From positions 61,318,001-61,382,000 of the forward strand of contig OZ231127.1 of assembly GCA_965153355.1 (NCBI GenBank): a stretch of DNA of 64,000 nucleotides. The letters run 5' to 3'. The position numbers and the translations under genes were made by a program. The notes under the pieces are model-generated. The model was not told the origin of the DNA, did not search any database, and worked only from the letters and a program-made list of their open reading frames with translations. Position 1 is the first letter of the stretch, and each line of letters starts with the position of its first letter. Positions 36,383 to 47,345 of the stretch are shown piece after piece. This DNA comes from Flaccisagitta enflata. Lineage: Eukaryota > Chaetognatha > Sagittoidea > Aphragmophora.

Positions 36383-36480
36383 AGTCGCGTGTACGCGACT
36401 GTATGTACTCTTCCTCGTCGGTCCGTCTGTTCATCGGTTCTTCCCTCCGTAATTCGCATTTTCGGCGTATTAGTCTCCTT
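36383..36480 (-). mobile_element. HLE-1 fragment (hairpin end only)
   Basis: Perfect hairpin AGTCGCGTG-TACGCGACT, then GTATGTACTCTTCC, GTCGGTCCGTCTG and ATTCGCATTTTCGGCG. The CCTTGTT end is not recognisable. Confidence 0.7.
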
Positions 36481-36899
36481 ACCCCCCCTCCCCATTGCAG
36501 AGGCCTTTATCACGTCCGAGTAGGTAGGGACTTGGGACCCTACCGAGAGTTGTACAAAGGAGCACCGCTATTAAGGCATGGATCTTGATGTCTCTTTCAA
36601 TATTATTTTGTTATCGTCTGATTGTGGCTTGAGCAACCATATTGAATTCACTGTATGTAGGGTGCATCATTGTTTGGGCCCTTGGAATGCGCTCTAGTGA
36701 AGTATGTGGATTCCCTTGACTAATTAAATATGTGCGAAAGATTGATCGATTGATTTAATAACTGATTGATTGATTGATTTAATAATCTATGCATCGCATG
36801 AACAAAAAGGCTTAAAAATGAGTAGTTCCTGAATTAATTTGTTTGTTCATTGCAAGTTAAACAAAACATGATACATAGCTACTTTACGGGTCTATACCC

Positions 36900-37105
36900 A
36901 TGGTGTGTGCTGGTGGGCAGAAGCAGCGATTGATTTGGGCAGCAGAACTGGGGCAGTGATGTGAAACGACTGCAATCGCCAAAAAGCTAAGTGCTACCAA
37001 CTGACAGCCAGACTGACCGACGGAAAGACTAACCGACAGACAAAATGACCAACAGAAGGACCGACCAACCTAGCGGGTTATTGAGTCGCATACATGCGCC
37101 TTGCG
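36900..37105 (+). mobile_element. Degraded HLE-1 fragment
   Basis: GGGCAGAAGCAG and GGGGCAGTGATG lead to (GACCGACG)-type repeats, AGCGGGTTATTGAGTCGC and ATACATGCGCC. The 5' end and one hairpin arm are lost. Confidence 0.5.
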
Positions 37106-37883
37106 GAACATTTTAACGTTGAAAATACGATGCTCGATCATTTGTCAATTGAATCATTTTTTAAAGATCGATTTGTCATCTTAGCCTGCGATAGAACGCT
37201 GCCCGACCGGAATATCAATTACATGGAAGACTGAATTTTCCCCCCGAATATTCACTGATGAATGTTTTATCGTTCATCAACCAAAATTTTGATCCCAAGA
37301 TGAATTTCATCTCATTCGATCGTAAATGGCGAAGAATTCGTTCCCAAATCGTCAGCGTGCATGCGTCTTTTTTTTTAAACCAATGATTAGATTAGGACAT
37401 TAGGATAGCACTGCTCAAAAACGCTTGTGAAATCAGCATTACTGGCCTTCATTGCCCCTGCCCACCCGCATGAAACACGACAATGTTTAGACGCAGTTGC
37501 CCAATAATTCACCATTTCATAGATCTACCACGCGAATAAAAAAAAAGACGCACCTGTTAATTTGATAATAAAACGGATACAAATAATAATTTGAGCTATC
37601 TTTTTTTGAGTCATGTTAAAATCTTTTTTAAAAATCTTTCATTCTAGATTAATCCCAGGTCTGTATCTCAAACGGTTTAGGAGCTAGAGCTCTGCAAATA
37701 GGGGTATTATTTTGCTAAAATGCACTTTTTACATAGGGATTGCGAAACTGAAATAGGCAATATTTTTATTCAAACTGATGCCATTTCTAAGTGAAGAAAG
37801 ATAGCAATACCAGATTATTGCCAAATGAAAGTACTTTCAAAGGACTTCAATATGGTTTTAGATTTTGTTTAGTTTTTAAAGTA

Positions 37884-37889
37884 TTTATT
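37884..37889 (-). promoter_or_regulatory. Canonical poly(A) signal AATAAA
   Basis: Lies 200 bases downstream of the stop codon of the exon at 38231-38089, on the same strand, in GTCAATAAATAC. Confidence 0.5.
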
Positions 37890-38088
37890 GACTCTATTAA
37901 CAATTTAAAAGTGCGTCTTTTTTTTGATGCGCGTGGTATGATGGGAGAGTCATTGCTCAAGGCCGACATCGCCTCATTGCACAATCAGTGCGGTTCAGTG
38001 CAGTGGTCCGATCCATTCTTGTTCCTTGTATTCAATGATAGAAAACCTCAGCGCCTGCCAGCACTTTTACAGCCCTTATCATGATGTC

Positions 38089-38231
38089 TTATTTCTCCTT
38101 CATGAATTTCACTGAAGAATATCCGTATGGAGCTTTTGCTTGCTTCGAGTAGTAAAGATCAAATCTTGTTTCAGGACCAGATGTTATGACATCATGAGCC
38201 ATATCTTGACACTCTTGTTCCCATGTACCTC
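38089..38231 (-). CDS. Terminal coding exon of an unidentified gene
   Basis: A good acceptor (CCATTTTTTTCTTATGAG) precedes an open frame of 46 codons and a TAA: GTWEQECQDMAHDVITSG, then P-E-T-R-F-D-L-Y-Y-S-K, then APYGYSSVKFMKEK. The residue mix (W, C, H, Y, many charged residues) looks like a real protein C-terminus, and an AATAAA follows 200 bases on. Incoming phase is 1. The next upstream candidate on this strand is 43730-43659 (phase 0 out), so at least one exon between them would be missing if they belong together. No family recognised. Confidence 0.5.
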
Positions 38232-38476
38232 CTCATAAGAAAAAAATGGCCTAGTCACGTTAAGAAAGCGGGCGTGACCGAGTTCACGTGACGGAGTTAA
38301 ATGGACACTAGAACAATCGCGTTCTCATTCATTAGACTCTATCATGATTTGTCTTATGCAACTCTATCTGTTCTACAAACGCTAACGCTATCACCCTCAT
38401 GAAAAGTTATAATTTTCGCGTTTTGTAAACAAAAAGGCAAGGTTTTTGGGATAAAGTTATGATGAAAAACTACTTG

Positions 38477-38485
38477 TGTGTGTGT

Positions 38486-38526
<41 letters not shown>
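38477..38526. repeat. (GT)n-(CT)n microsatellite
   Basis: Seven GT units followed by about 19 CT units. Confidence 0.9.
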
Positions 38527-38528
<2 letters not shown>

Positions 38529-39105
38529 GCCCTCACAAATGGGGGAGAACAGAACGATGAAATAAATTCTCGTTGGCAATCTTTTAGCAATCAAAAAAGC
38601 AAAATGAAAAAAAGAAAAAGATAAACAAGGCCATGTTTAGGTTGATAGATACTATATTCGCCATGGAAAAGTTTTTTGTTTTACAAGTTTTAACTGGCTA
38701 ATTTTTTAACGAATTTACAAAAAAATTGTTGACAGTTGGAAAGACCTTGGAGAAATTGGCATGAAAAATTCGCAACAAAGCTTAGGAGAGCAATAAACCC
38801 ATAAACCTGCAGCAGCTCTTTTGAATGAATGAATAAAGGAATGAGAGCATGAAGAATGTCTGATTTGAAAAGGCACTCTGTTTTGCTATTTTCTGCCTGA
38901 CACAAAACATGAAACATAATCTCCATTTTTAGCCGCGAACACGCGCCTTGTACACTTCCACGTGTAATACATTGTGAACATTGCAAAGACCGTAAAAAAA
39001 GGTTAGCACCCCTACCTACAGCTTAGGACAAAACTTTCACGGGATCATATGGTGTATCATTCTGTAACTTGTCAGAGTACAATTTACGCCACCGAGGCGA
39101 TTTTT

Positions 39106-39361
39106 AGTCGCGTGCTACGCGACTCTATAAGCCACTTTGTCGGTCGGACGGTCCGTCGGTCGGTCCGTCGGTCGGTCCGTCACAAAGTCGTTTTATAGGC
39201 TTTTTATCGCGTTTTTGATGGCTCTAAATGGCAGAGAAGAAACTTGGAGGAGTAAAAAGCCTTTTATAAAGTGCTTTTGAGAAAAAAACTTTTTGTCCGT
39301 CTGTCTGCCTGACATTTTTTGAAAGTACCAACGCACGCGACTTAGGTCTAATGACCTTGTT
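39106..39361 (-). mobile_element. HLE-1 element, full length (256 bp)
   Basis: Hairpin AGTCGCGTGCTACGCGACT, CTATAAGCCACTTTG, (GTCGGTCC)n, an inner TTTTTATCGCGTTTTTG segment, CGCACGCGACTTAGGTC and GACCTTGTT. Confidence 0.88.
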
Positions 39362-39428
39362 TAATTTTGCCCCCGTTCTTGAGAAATTCTACCCCAAACA
39401 TTGGCGGAGGGCACCCCCTTGGAGGTAA

Positions 39429-39663
39429 AACAAGGCCAAGAGATGTCCAATAGATGCGTCCTCTTTAGATGTAAGATATCATCATACAAATTATCAAAAT
39501 ATAAAGACATTAAGGTATAATGATATGAAAATATAAAGATACAGAGATAACGAGAAATATATAACAAGAAAATCATGTTGAGAAATTTTATGGTTATGGA
39601 GGGACATTTTCCGGTTACAGACCTACGGGCAAAGCCTCTTATAGAGATGCAAGGTTGCATCTA
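39429..39663 (+). mobile_element. HLE-1 element, GATGCAA hairpin subtype, abutting the next copy
   Basis: The 5' end AACAAGGCCAAGAGATGTCC, AGATGCGTCCTC; the core is ATACAAA/ATAAAGATA-rich; the 3' end GCAAAGCCTCTTATAG and hairpin AGATGCAA-GG-TTGCATCT, A. The final CTA is followed directly by ACAAG of the next HLE-1, with no spacer. Confidence 0.88.
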
Positions 39664-40595
39664 ACAAGCCAAACAGGCCAACAGTCGCGTGCTAAGTTAC
39701 ACAAAACTACACAACTTCATACTACGCACAACTACATAACTTCATACTACATACTTAACATGCTACATACTTACTACATACTTTAATACTACATACTTAC
39801 TTACATACTTACATACTTATATTTTTACATACTTACATATTTACATACTTACATACATACATACTTACATATTTACTTACATACTTACATACATACTTCA
39901 TACTTACATACTTACATACATACTTACATACATACTTACATACTTACATACTTACATACTTACATACTTACTTACATACTTACATACTTCCATACTTCCA
40001 TACTTCCATACATATTTACATACTTACATACATGCTTACTTACATACATACTTACATACTTACATACCTACATACTTACATACTTACATACTTACCTACA
40101 TACTCACATACTTACAAACTTACCTACTTACATACTTACATACATACTTACTTACTTACATACTTACATACTTACACACCTACATACATACTTACATACT
40201 TACGTACCTACATACTTACATACTTACTTACATTCTTACTTACATACTTACATACTTACATACCTACATACTTACTTACATACTTACATACATACTCACA
40301 TACTTACATAATTACCTACTTACATACTCACATACATACTTACTTACTTACATACTTACCTACACACTTACATACTTACCTACATACTTACATACTTACG
40401 TACTTACATACTTACATACTTACATACCTACATACTTACATACTTACATACTTACGTACTTACATACATACTTACATACCTACATACTTACTTACATACT
40501 TACATACTTACCTACATACTCACATACTTACATACTTACCTACTTACATACTTACATACATACTTACATACTTACCAACATACTTACATACTTAC

Positions 40596-41900
40596 TAGGG
40601 GTGTTCCAAGGGTGATTTTTACCCTTGTACGAATGTAAGCCGAGGTTTATTTACCCTTGTAGGAATGTAAGCCAAATGTGAAGAATGTTCTTGTTCTCTA
40701 TATGATAGGTGGAACAATATCCCTCGCTATACCGTAACTGAGGTAAATGAAAGAGGGCCTTGTGAACCCTCACTGACTAGTTAATACGCGCACCACACAC
40801 ACACATTCACACACATACGCACACATTTGTCACTGAAGCGTTTCACGCAGCGGCGACGCAGCGGGAAACGCGTCCTGACATTTTTGTTTCTGTGTAAATA
40901 TTTTCCCAGAATTAAAGATGCTGTTTTCAGTTGCTTGAACACAACTAAACCTTGCTTTGTCCGTCCAGCTGTCTTTTTATCTCTCTGTCGCACTTTTGAT
41001 TTAATCAATCCGTCACACTTTCGATTTAATCAAATTTTTTTCTTTTAGTCATGTCATGTCATGTCATGTCATCAAATTTTTTTCTTTTAGTCATGTCATT
41101 CCAAGTCATAGTCATTTTAGTTAATTTTGTTATTTAAGTAAATTTTATAATTTATATCAATTCACAGTTAATCCAAGTGCTTTTTACTCATTTGGAGATA
41201 TTCTACGTCATTTTAAGGTATTTTTTGTCATTTTTAGATGCGTCCTTGCTTCTCTATAATAGGCTTTGTCCGTTGGTTTGTTGGTCGATAGCGCATTCAT
41301 TCAAAACATCTAATCATGAATAAGCTATTTAACACCTCAGAAAATAGCTGATTTTGACAAGGCTGAATACACCGCTACTGGAGTCGCGTGCGAGTGGGAA
41401 GGGGTGGTGATAAACTAGTCATCCACGGATCGCACATGGTCAGCGGTACCCAATGCCCTGCTGGAAGTGATCCAGTGAAGAAGTGGAGTGAGAGCAGTGC
41501 AGCGGCCCCAAAAGGCCGATGTCCTGTAGAACATGGGTGAATTTCGAGACGTTTGACAGAAAACCTTGCTCGATGTTTCCACTCTCTCGCTCGCTTGCGC
41601 GCGCGCTTGCTCGCTCGTTTGTGTGAGAGTGTGTTTGTCTTTGTGTGTGAGTGTGTGTGTGTGAGTGAGTGAGTGAGTGAGTGAGTGAGTGAGTGAGTGA
41701 GAGAGTGTGTGTGAGTGTTTCATCGACAGAACATTTATTTTCCGCAATTGTTTCTGATAAATCAACTTGATTGAAGTAACAAAACCTTCGGAAGTATACT
41801 TCGGCATTTAGCTAAAACATTTGTACAATCCGAAACAAGGGCCGAAACAAGAACATTTGTAGTTGTTTGTCCTCCAAGCCGAGCCCTTGGAACAACCCTA
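40596..41900. mobile_element. hAT-like insertion, 1.3 kb, 8-bp target duplication
   Basis: The ends TAGGGGTGTTCCAAGGG and CCCTTGGAACAACCCTA are inverted, flanked by ATACTTAC on both sides (40588-40595 and 41901-41908). It carries HLE-1 scraps (41239-41300, 41355-41400), a partial HLE-2, and an empty-site relative of the HLE-1 insertion at 11098. No transposase seen. In this repeat-rich target the duplication alone would be weak evidence; the matching ends make it firm. Confidence 0.82.
41415..41555 (-). mobile_element. Partial HLE-2 element (3' part)
   Basis: On the minus strand: CATGTTCTACAGGACATCGG, CCTTTTGGGGCCGCTGC, CAGCAGGGCATTGGGTACCG, CTGACC and hairpin ATCC-GT-GGAT then GACTAG. The 5' terminal copy is missing; a (GTGA)n run (41650-41705) follows. 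Confidence 0.75.
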
Positions 41901-43658
41901 ATACTTACCTACATACTTACATACTTACGTACTTACATACTTACATACTTACATACTTACATACTTACATACTTACATACTTACATACTTACTTACAGAC
42001 TCACATACTTACATACTTACATACTTACATGCTTACTTACTTACATACTTACTCACATACTTACATACCTACATACTTACATACTTACTTTATATACATA
42101 ACATACTTACCTACATACCACACATATACTATATTACTTACATACTTCATACCATTTACATACTACATACTTACTTGTATACTTACATACACATACTTAC
42201 ATACCATACTACATACCTACATACTTACATACTTACCTATATATACTACATACTTATATACTACTTACTTACATACTTTCATAAATACTTACTTACATAT
42301 ATACTTTTACTTACATACTTACATACTTACTTACATACCTACATACTTACATGCTTACGTACTTACATACTTATATACTTACATACTTACATACTTAGAT
42401 ACTTACTTACATACTTACATACTTACATACTTACTTACATACTTACATACTTACATACTTACTTACATACTTACATACTTACATACTTACCTACATACTC
42501 ACATACTTACATACTTACCTACTTACATACTTACATACATACTTTCTTAAGTATGATACAACAATACTACAACTTCATACTACATAACGTCTGTCCCAAA
42601 AAAAGTTACATTCTGAACCAATAACGAGTGTCCAATAAAAAGTTGACAAAATACCCAAAATACCCAAAATACCCAAAAATACCCAATAATACCCAAAAAT
42701 ACCCAAAAATAATCAAAAATACCCCAAAACACCTAAAAATACCCATACATACTCCAAAATACTCAAAAATACCCAAAAGTTCCCAAAAATATCTGAAAGT
42801 ACCCTAAACTACCTTAAGTACCTAAAATAACTTAAGTACCCTAAAGTACCCTGAAGTACCCTAAAGTACCCAGAAATACCCTAGAGGACCCTAACATACC
42901 TTAAAAAACCTTAAAAAGTCATAATTTCAAAAATGTGACCTACCAACGTACCGACCTACCAACGTACCTAAGTATAACAAATGTTAAAAATGTTAAAAAA
43001 TGTTAAAAAATGTTAAAAAATGTTAAAAAATGTTAAAAAATGTTAAAAAATGTTCAAAATGTTAAGAAATGTTAAAAATGTTAAAAATGTAAAAAAAATG
43101 GTAAATTGGAAAAAAATATTAGAAAATGTTTAGAAATGTTAAAAAATGACAAAAAATGTTAAAAAATGTTAAAAAATGTTAAAAAATGTTAAAAAATGTT
43201 AAAAAATACCCAAAGATACCCCAAAATTCCCCAAAATACCCAAAAATAATCAAAAATACCCACAAGAACCCAAAAATATCTTAAAATATCCTAAAGTACC
43301 TTAAGTACTTAGAATAACTTGAGTACCTTAAAGTACCCTGAAGTACCCTAAAGTCCCCTGAAATACCCTAGAGTACCTTAAATTACCTTAAAATACCTTA
43401 AAAAGTCATAATTTTAACAATGTGACGGACTGACGGACGGACGGACGGACCGACAGACCGACCTACCGACCGACACGGCAAGGTGTAGAGTCGCGTGCAC
43501 GCAACTAAAAATCCGCTTTTTGGAGTGAATTTCTCTTGACGGAGGCGAAATTCAAAATTCGCCTCGATGGCGTAATTTATATTGAGATAACCAATCGAAT
43601 GGTACCATACACGACCATGTGGCCCTGGCGACATGAGCTACAAAGGAGGGTGCTATAC

Positions 43659-43730
43659 CTTTTCCGTAATCTTCACGTTGTATTCAATGTGCGTGTGTAG
43701 TACTATCTCCGCCAAAAGAAACACGACACC
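43659..43730 (-). CDS. Candidate internal exon (24 codons) of an unidentified gene
   Basis: Acceptor ATCATTCTCAG and donor AAAAG before GTATAG bound exactly 72 nt, phase 0 in and out, reading GVVFLLAEIVLHTHIEYNVK then I-T-E-K. The mixed hydrophobic and charged pattern and the clean splice sites support an exon; its short length keeps confidence low. It is upstream of, and on the same strand as, the terminal exon at 38231-38089. Confidence 0.4.
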
Positions 43731-43888
43731 CTGAGAATGATGTGATTTTTTTACCATACTTTGGCAAAATATGGTAATTGAGAGAGTTTGTAAGTCAAGT
43801 AAGTTTTTCTTTATGAGAAACAAACCAGATTGTGATTTAAAATGCAATTTTTAATGCATTTATTCATTAACATATAAACTAACTTTTT

Positions 43889-44078
43889 AGTCGCGTGCAC
43901 GCGACTCTATGACCCACTCTGTCCGTCGGTCGGTCGGAAACACTTTGCTTTTTTTGCCGTTTTTGGGCGTTTTTTTGCATTACTGCTCCTGCTTTTAGTT
44001 GTTTTGTCTTTTGGTCTTTTGGTCTTTTAGTCTTTTAGTATTCAAGACCGACGCGACTTGTAACGCGTTGGCCTTGTT
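43889..44078 (-). mobile_element. HLE-1 element, full length
   Basis: Perfect hairpin AGTCGCGTGCACGCGACT, CTATGACCCACTCTGTCC, GTCGGTCG, ATTACTGCTCCTGC, a TTGGTCTTTTGGTCTTTTAG run, GACGCGACTTGTAACGCGTT and GGCCTTGTT. Confidence 0.9.
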
Positions 44079-44639
44079 CTCATTTGTTCACAGTTTTTGA
44101 AAGCGTATGATTTTCAAAACAAGTCTATTCTTTTGCTTGCCATTTCCAAACGGCTTGAGCTACAGAATCTAGATTGCGCTCATCTTTTAGATCTTTCGAT
44201 ATAGATTTGTTTGTTTTTTTTTTCTTTATAAATATCTTGCTTTTCTAGAAGTGGAGATAATCATAGTTAAACTAACATTAAATTTCTTCTATTCTTTTGT
44301 CACAATTTTTTATAATTCTGAAAATGACTATTTCCCTTATTCTGCTTGCCATTTCAAAACATTTTGAGATATAGTTACCAGATTAGACTTATTTTGTAAT
44401 TCTTTTGAAGTAGATTAATATTTTTTTTGAAAAAAAATCTTCTCTGGAAGTCGAGATATTCTAGATAGAAGGTGACGTGTTTCTTTTGGCGAAGATAGTA
44501 AGTTTTCTTGTTGGCATAACCGAAATTTAAAATCACATCTGTTTTCATTAGTATAACCCTCAATTTTTTGCCACCATTTTTTTGAAACTTTGGCGTAGTC
44601 TTTGATGTTGCATTACCAGGGTAGATTCCGATATCAACC

Positions 44640-44767
44640 GACAAAGAATAGCAGAAGAAGAAGAAGAAGAAGAAGAAGAAGAAGAAGAAGAAGAAGAAGA
44701 AGAAGAAGAAGAAGAAGAAAAAGAAGAAGAAGAAGACGACAATGAAAAAGTTGCGTGTCTGCAACTA
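44640..44767 (+). mobile_element. HLE-1 fragment with (GAA)n and TTGCG-type hairpin
   Basis: CCGACAAAG, about 25 GAA units, GACGACAATGAAAA, then hairpin AGTTGCG-TGTC-TGCAACT followed by AAAAAA. It is close to the hairpin at 52697-52714 but with a C-to-T change that leaves a G-T pair. The 5' end is unclear. Confidence 0.6.
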
Positions 44768-44869
44768 AAAAAAGAAGATGAATTCAACATGAAAGGACCA
44801 TAATTTCACATCCCTTATAAGCGGATTTCCGTTATCTGTTGCAGCGGGATGTTTATGTATATTATGTTT

Positions 44870-44985
44870 AGTCGCGTTCTACTCCCCCCTTTGTCCATCC
44901 ATCGGCTGGTCAGTCCCTTTTTGGACAGCGGCCCCAACGGGGTCAATGACCTATGCTTTTACACATATGGGGAATTTTTCCATGT
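44870..44985 (-). mobile_element. HLE-1 fragment joined to an HLE-2 5' end
   Basis: AGTCGCGTTCTACTCCCCCC, TTTGTCCATCC is followed by TTTTTGGACAGCGGCCCCAA, GGGTCAATGACCTATGCTTT and ACACATATGGGGAA. The HLE-2 is read on the plus strand and stops after its first 60 bases. Confidence 0.65.
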
Positions 44986-45012
44986 CAATTTTTCCACTTG
45001 GCCTTCTTTCTT

Positions 45013-45199
45013 AGTCGCGTGCTACGCCACTTTACACCCCGCTTTGTTGTTCGGTCCGTTGGTCCGTCTGTCTGTCCCTCACACTTAACTTTTTTTGCGG
45101 TCTTTGGCCTCACTGTTCCTGCCCAAATGATCAAGTGACCTCAAATACAGCCCCTGCCCACCCGCACGTGACTGGGGTAGCCGTGTATCCGGCCTTGTT
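45013..45199 (-). mobile_element. HLE-1 element, full length (187 bp)
   Basis: Hairpin AGTCGCGTGCTACGCCACT (one mismatch), TTACACCCCGCTTTG, GTCCGTTGGTCC, CACTGTTCCTGCCCAAATG, CAGCCCCTGCCCACCCGCAC and GTAGCCGTGTATCCGGCCTT. Confidence 0.9.
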
Positions 45200-45269
45200 T
45201 TACCGTTTTTCCATTTTTCCAGTTATCCTTCTCTTTTTCTTCCCTGCTTTATTTTGTTTGTTTCTTTTT

Positions 45270-45405
45270 AATCGCATAGACACATAACTCTACACCTTGC
45301 AGTGTCGGTCGATAGGTCGGTCCGTCTATGCGAAATATTTTTTTCAAATCTGGTAAATTCTACATTACTGCACCTGCACAGCCGGCTTTGACTGAATTAC
45401 CGATA
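45270..45405 (-). mobile_element. Degraded HLE-1 fragment
   Basis: AATCGCATAGACACATAACT, CTACACCTTGCAGTG, TCGGTCGATAGG, ATTACTGCACCTGCACAGCC. Hairpin arms are mutated and the CCTTGTT end is lost before a CTTT array. Confidence 0.6.
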
Positions 45406-45414
45406 TCTGACCTT

Positions 45415-45499
45415 TTTTTTCTTTTCTCTTTTCTCTTTTCTCTTTCTTTCTTTTTTTTATTTTCACTAGATATCTTTCCTCTTTCTCTCTTTTTTTTTT

Positions 45500-45554
<55 letters not shown>

Positions 45555-45555
45555 C

Positions 45556-45601
<46 letters not shown>

Positions 45602-45611
45602 TTTCTTTGCC

Positions 45612-45675
<64 letters not shown>

Positions 45676-45725
45676 TCCTTCATTTTTCCATTTTGTCTTT
45701 TTTTTCTTTCTTGCCTTTTTTTATT
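45415..45725. repeat. (CTTT)n tetranucleotide array
   Basis: About 55 CTTT units (45497-45680) with TCTT and CCTT variants and T-rich flanks. F-L-S-F and K-E-R-K frames are repeat translations. Confidence 0.97.
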
Positions 45726-45899
45726 TTAAGTTGATGAATAGGAAAAAGAAATCTTTTGAACATTTTTCTGTTAAAGTGATTGTAGATATTTTCAAATTTT
45801 CTTTCATTTTTCTATACCAATCCCCAATCTGTATCTCAAACGGTTTGGGAGCTAGAGCTTGTCATATTTAAATTCTAATTTGTGAAAATGCTCATTTTT

Positions 45900-46077
45900 A
45901 GTCGCGGACACGCGACTCTACACCTTGCCGTGTCAGTCGGTAGGTCGGTCGGTAAGTCGGCCCGTCTGTCGGTCCGTCCGTCGGTCCGTCCGTCACATTT
46001 TTGAATTCCAAGCGGTTTTTGCATTACTGCTCCTGCCCAACCGTGAACGACTGGATTGCCGTGTATCCGGCCTTGTT
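45900..46077 (-). mobile_element. HLE-1 element, full length (178 bp), with a related empty site
   Basis: Hairpin AGTCGCGG-AC-ACGCGACT, CTACACCTTGCCGTG, GTCGGTCC repeats, ATTACTGCTCCTGCCCAACC and GCCGTGTATCCGGCCTTGTT. The flanks (AAACGGTTTGGGAGCTAGAG and ATTGGGATTGCAAACTGATA) match 37660-37760, where no element is present. Confidence 0.92.
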
Positions 46078-46368
46078 CATTGGGATTGCAAACTGATAAT
46101 GGCAATGTTTCTACTCATTCTTACGCCATTTCTAAACGAATAAAGCTAGAATTGCCAGATTGGAGCCAAATGAAAGATCTTTTCAAGAGCTTTCTAATGG
46201 TCTAAGATTATTAGTTATTTTGAAATTCAATATGACGATTTTCCCTTTAAAAGTGCGGCTTTTTTACTGAGTGGAGTAGTACATAAACATTGATCATAGA
46301 GTGAGAGAGATTTTAAGAGAGACAGATAGAGATTGACCTTCATTCATTATTTCAGTAAACGCAGATAG

Positions 46369-46485
46369 TGGGAAAACAAGTGACGCCGGGTCACAAATTG
46401 TTACTGACGTGCGTGGATGAGCAAGGCATACAACCCCCATTTATACCTCCCCCCACCCCCATCCCCACCCCAACACAGACAATCT
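46369..46485 (+). mobile_element. HLE-1-like 5' end, GTGACGC subtype
   Basis: AACAAGTGACGCCGGGTCAC, AAATTGTTACTGACG, then CCCCCATTTATACC and CCCCACCCCCATCCCC. It resembles the start of 52479 and the inverted scrap at 59398. The 3' part is missing. Confidence 0.6.
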
Positions 46486-46719
46486 TGCCTACAGCATCAT
46501 AAATTCAAAACGCGATCACATGTAAAGACAGTAGACACTATCGCGGGACACTAAGGCAGAAAAGAGAAAAAAAGGTTGTCCTTAGCACCTGATGGTGCTT
46601 CTTTTTGAAAGGGTTATGGTAAAAAAAACGCGATCACGCCTGCGTTTTGCCCACTTATCACGGTGTGGTTTTGGCTGACGACATATCTCCTTGTTCCATC
46701 ACTTTTTTGCACCATTTTT

Positions 46720-46893
46720 AGTCGCGTGCATGTGACTCTACAACCCGCTTTGTCCGTCGGTCGGTTGGTCACATTTTACTTTTTTTTACAATTTTTTTTT
46801 ACCCCACTGCTCCTGCCCAAATGGTCTGGTGACCTCAAATATGGCCCCTGCCCACCCGCACGCGACTTCGATAGCCGTGTATCAGGCCTTGTT
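46720..46893 (-). mobile_element. HLE-1 element, full length (174 bp)
   Basis: Hairpin AGTCGCGTGCATGTGACT (one G-T pair), CTACAACCCGCTTTGTCCG, TCGGTCGG, CCCACTGCTCCTGCCCAAAT, GCCCCTGCCCACCCGCACGC and GCCGTGTATCAGGCCTTGTT. Confidence 0.92.
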
Positions 46894-46969
46894 TTCATGA
46901 AATCATCCATTCCAGACCAAAAATCTGATTTGACATGTGCTATGTGAGCCCATTTATACTATTTTAAAG

Positions 46970-47345
46970 AATCAGTCTTCAATGGTAAAATGATCTAAGA
47001 AATGCAAAATTTTCAAGCAAAATCTTATAGAAAAGTAACAATTGTTTTAAAGAGGTATCTTTACTGCATTATTACCGACATAGTTTGTATAATATAGTCA
47101 AATATTTTTGAGGGGCTGATACTAATATAAAATTTTTTTTCAACATTATAATTAGCATTTTGAATGTCTTTATCAGGTTCCTTTAAAAAAATATCAGCTG
47201 ACAATTAGATTTTGAAAAAAAGGATATTTTATTTTGAAAAATTCATTTGGGGTACTTCCCATTGGATTAAAGTCATGAATTCTGAATGCTAGTCAAAGGA
47301 AGCACTAAACCTTTAGCATTCCAAATTTTGTAACAATCAGTTGAT
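46970..47345 (+). repeat. Interspersed repeat present three times
   Basis: AATCAGTCTTCAATGGTAAA onward recurs nearly unchanged at 49590-49965, and its last part (TGAATGCTAGTCAAAGGAAG and onward) again at 50485-50595. The second and third copies lie between two TGACCAAAAA arrays. No coding potential seen. Confidence 0.85.

Larger units (their letters stand above)
39664..43507 (+). mobile_element. Giant HLE-1 element (about 2.5 kb without insertion) with ACATACTT core
   Basis: It starts ACAAGCCAAACAGGCC, CAGTCGCGTGCTAAG, then hundreds of bases of ACATACTT/ACTTACAT (39720-40595 and 41901-42550), then ATACCCAAAA units, TGTTAAAAAA units (about 42980-43200) and more ATACCC. The end is (GACGGACG)n, GACACGGCAAGGTGTAG and hairpin AGTCGCGTGCACGCAACT (one mismatch). 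The Y-L-H-T-Y-I-L-T frames are repeat translations. A hAT-like insertion splits the array. Confidence 0.85.

Noticed and set aside
37791-38084. 97-codon plus-strand frame
   Set aside because: It is antisense to the 3' UTR of the better-supported minus-strand terminal exon and has no motif.
40032-42624. Long Y-L-H-T-Y-I-L-T open frames (up to 227 codons)
   Set aside because: Pure translation of ACATACTT units; no stop arises because the unit lacks stop codons in that frame.
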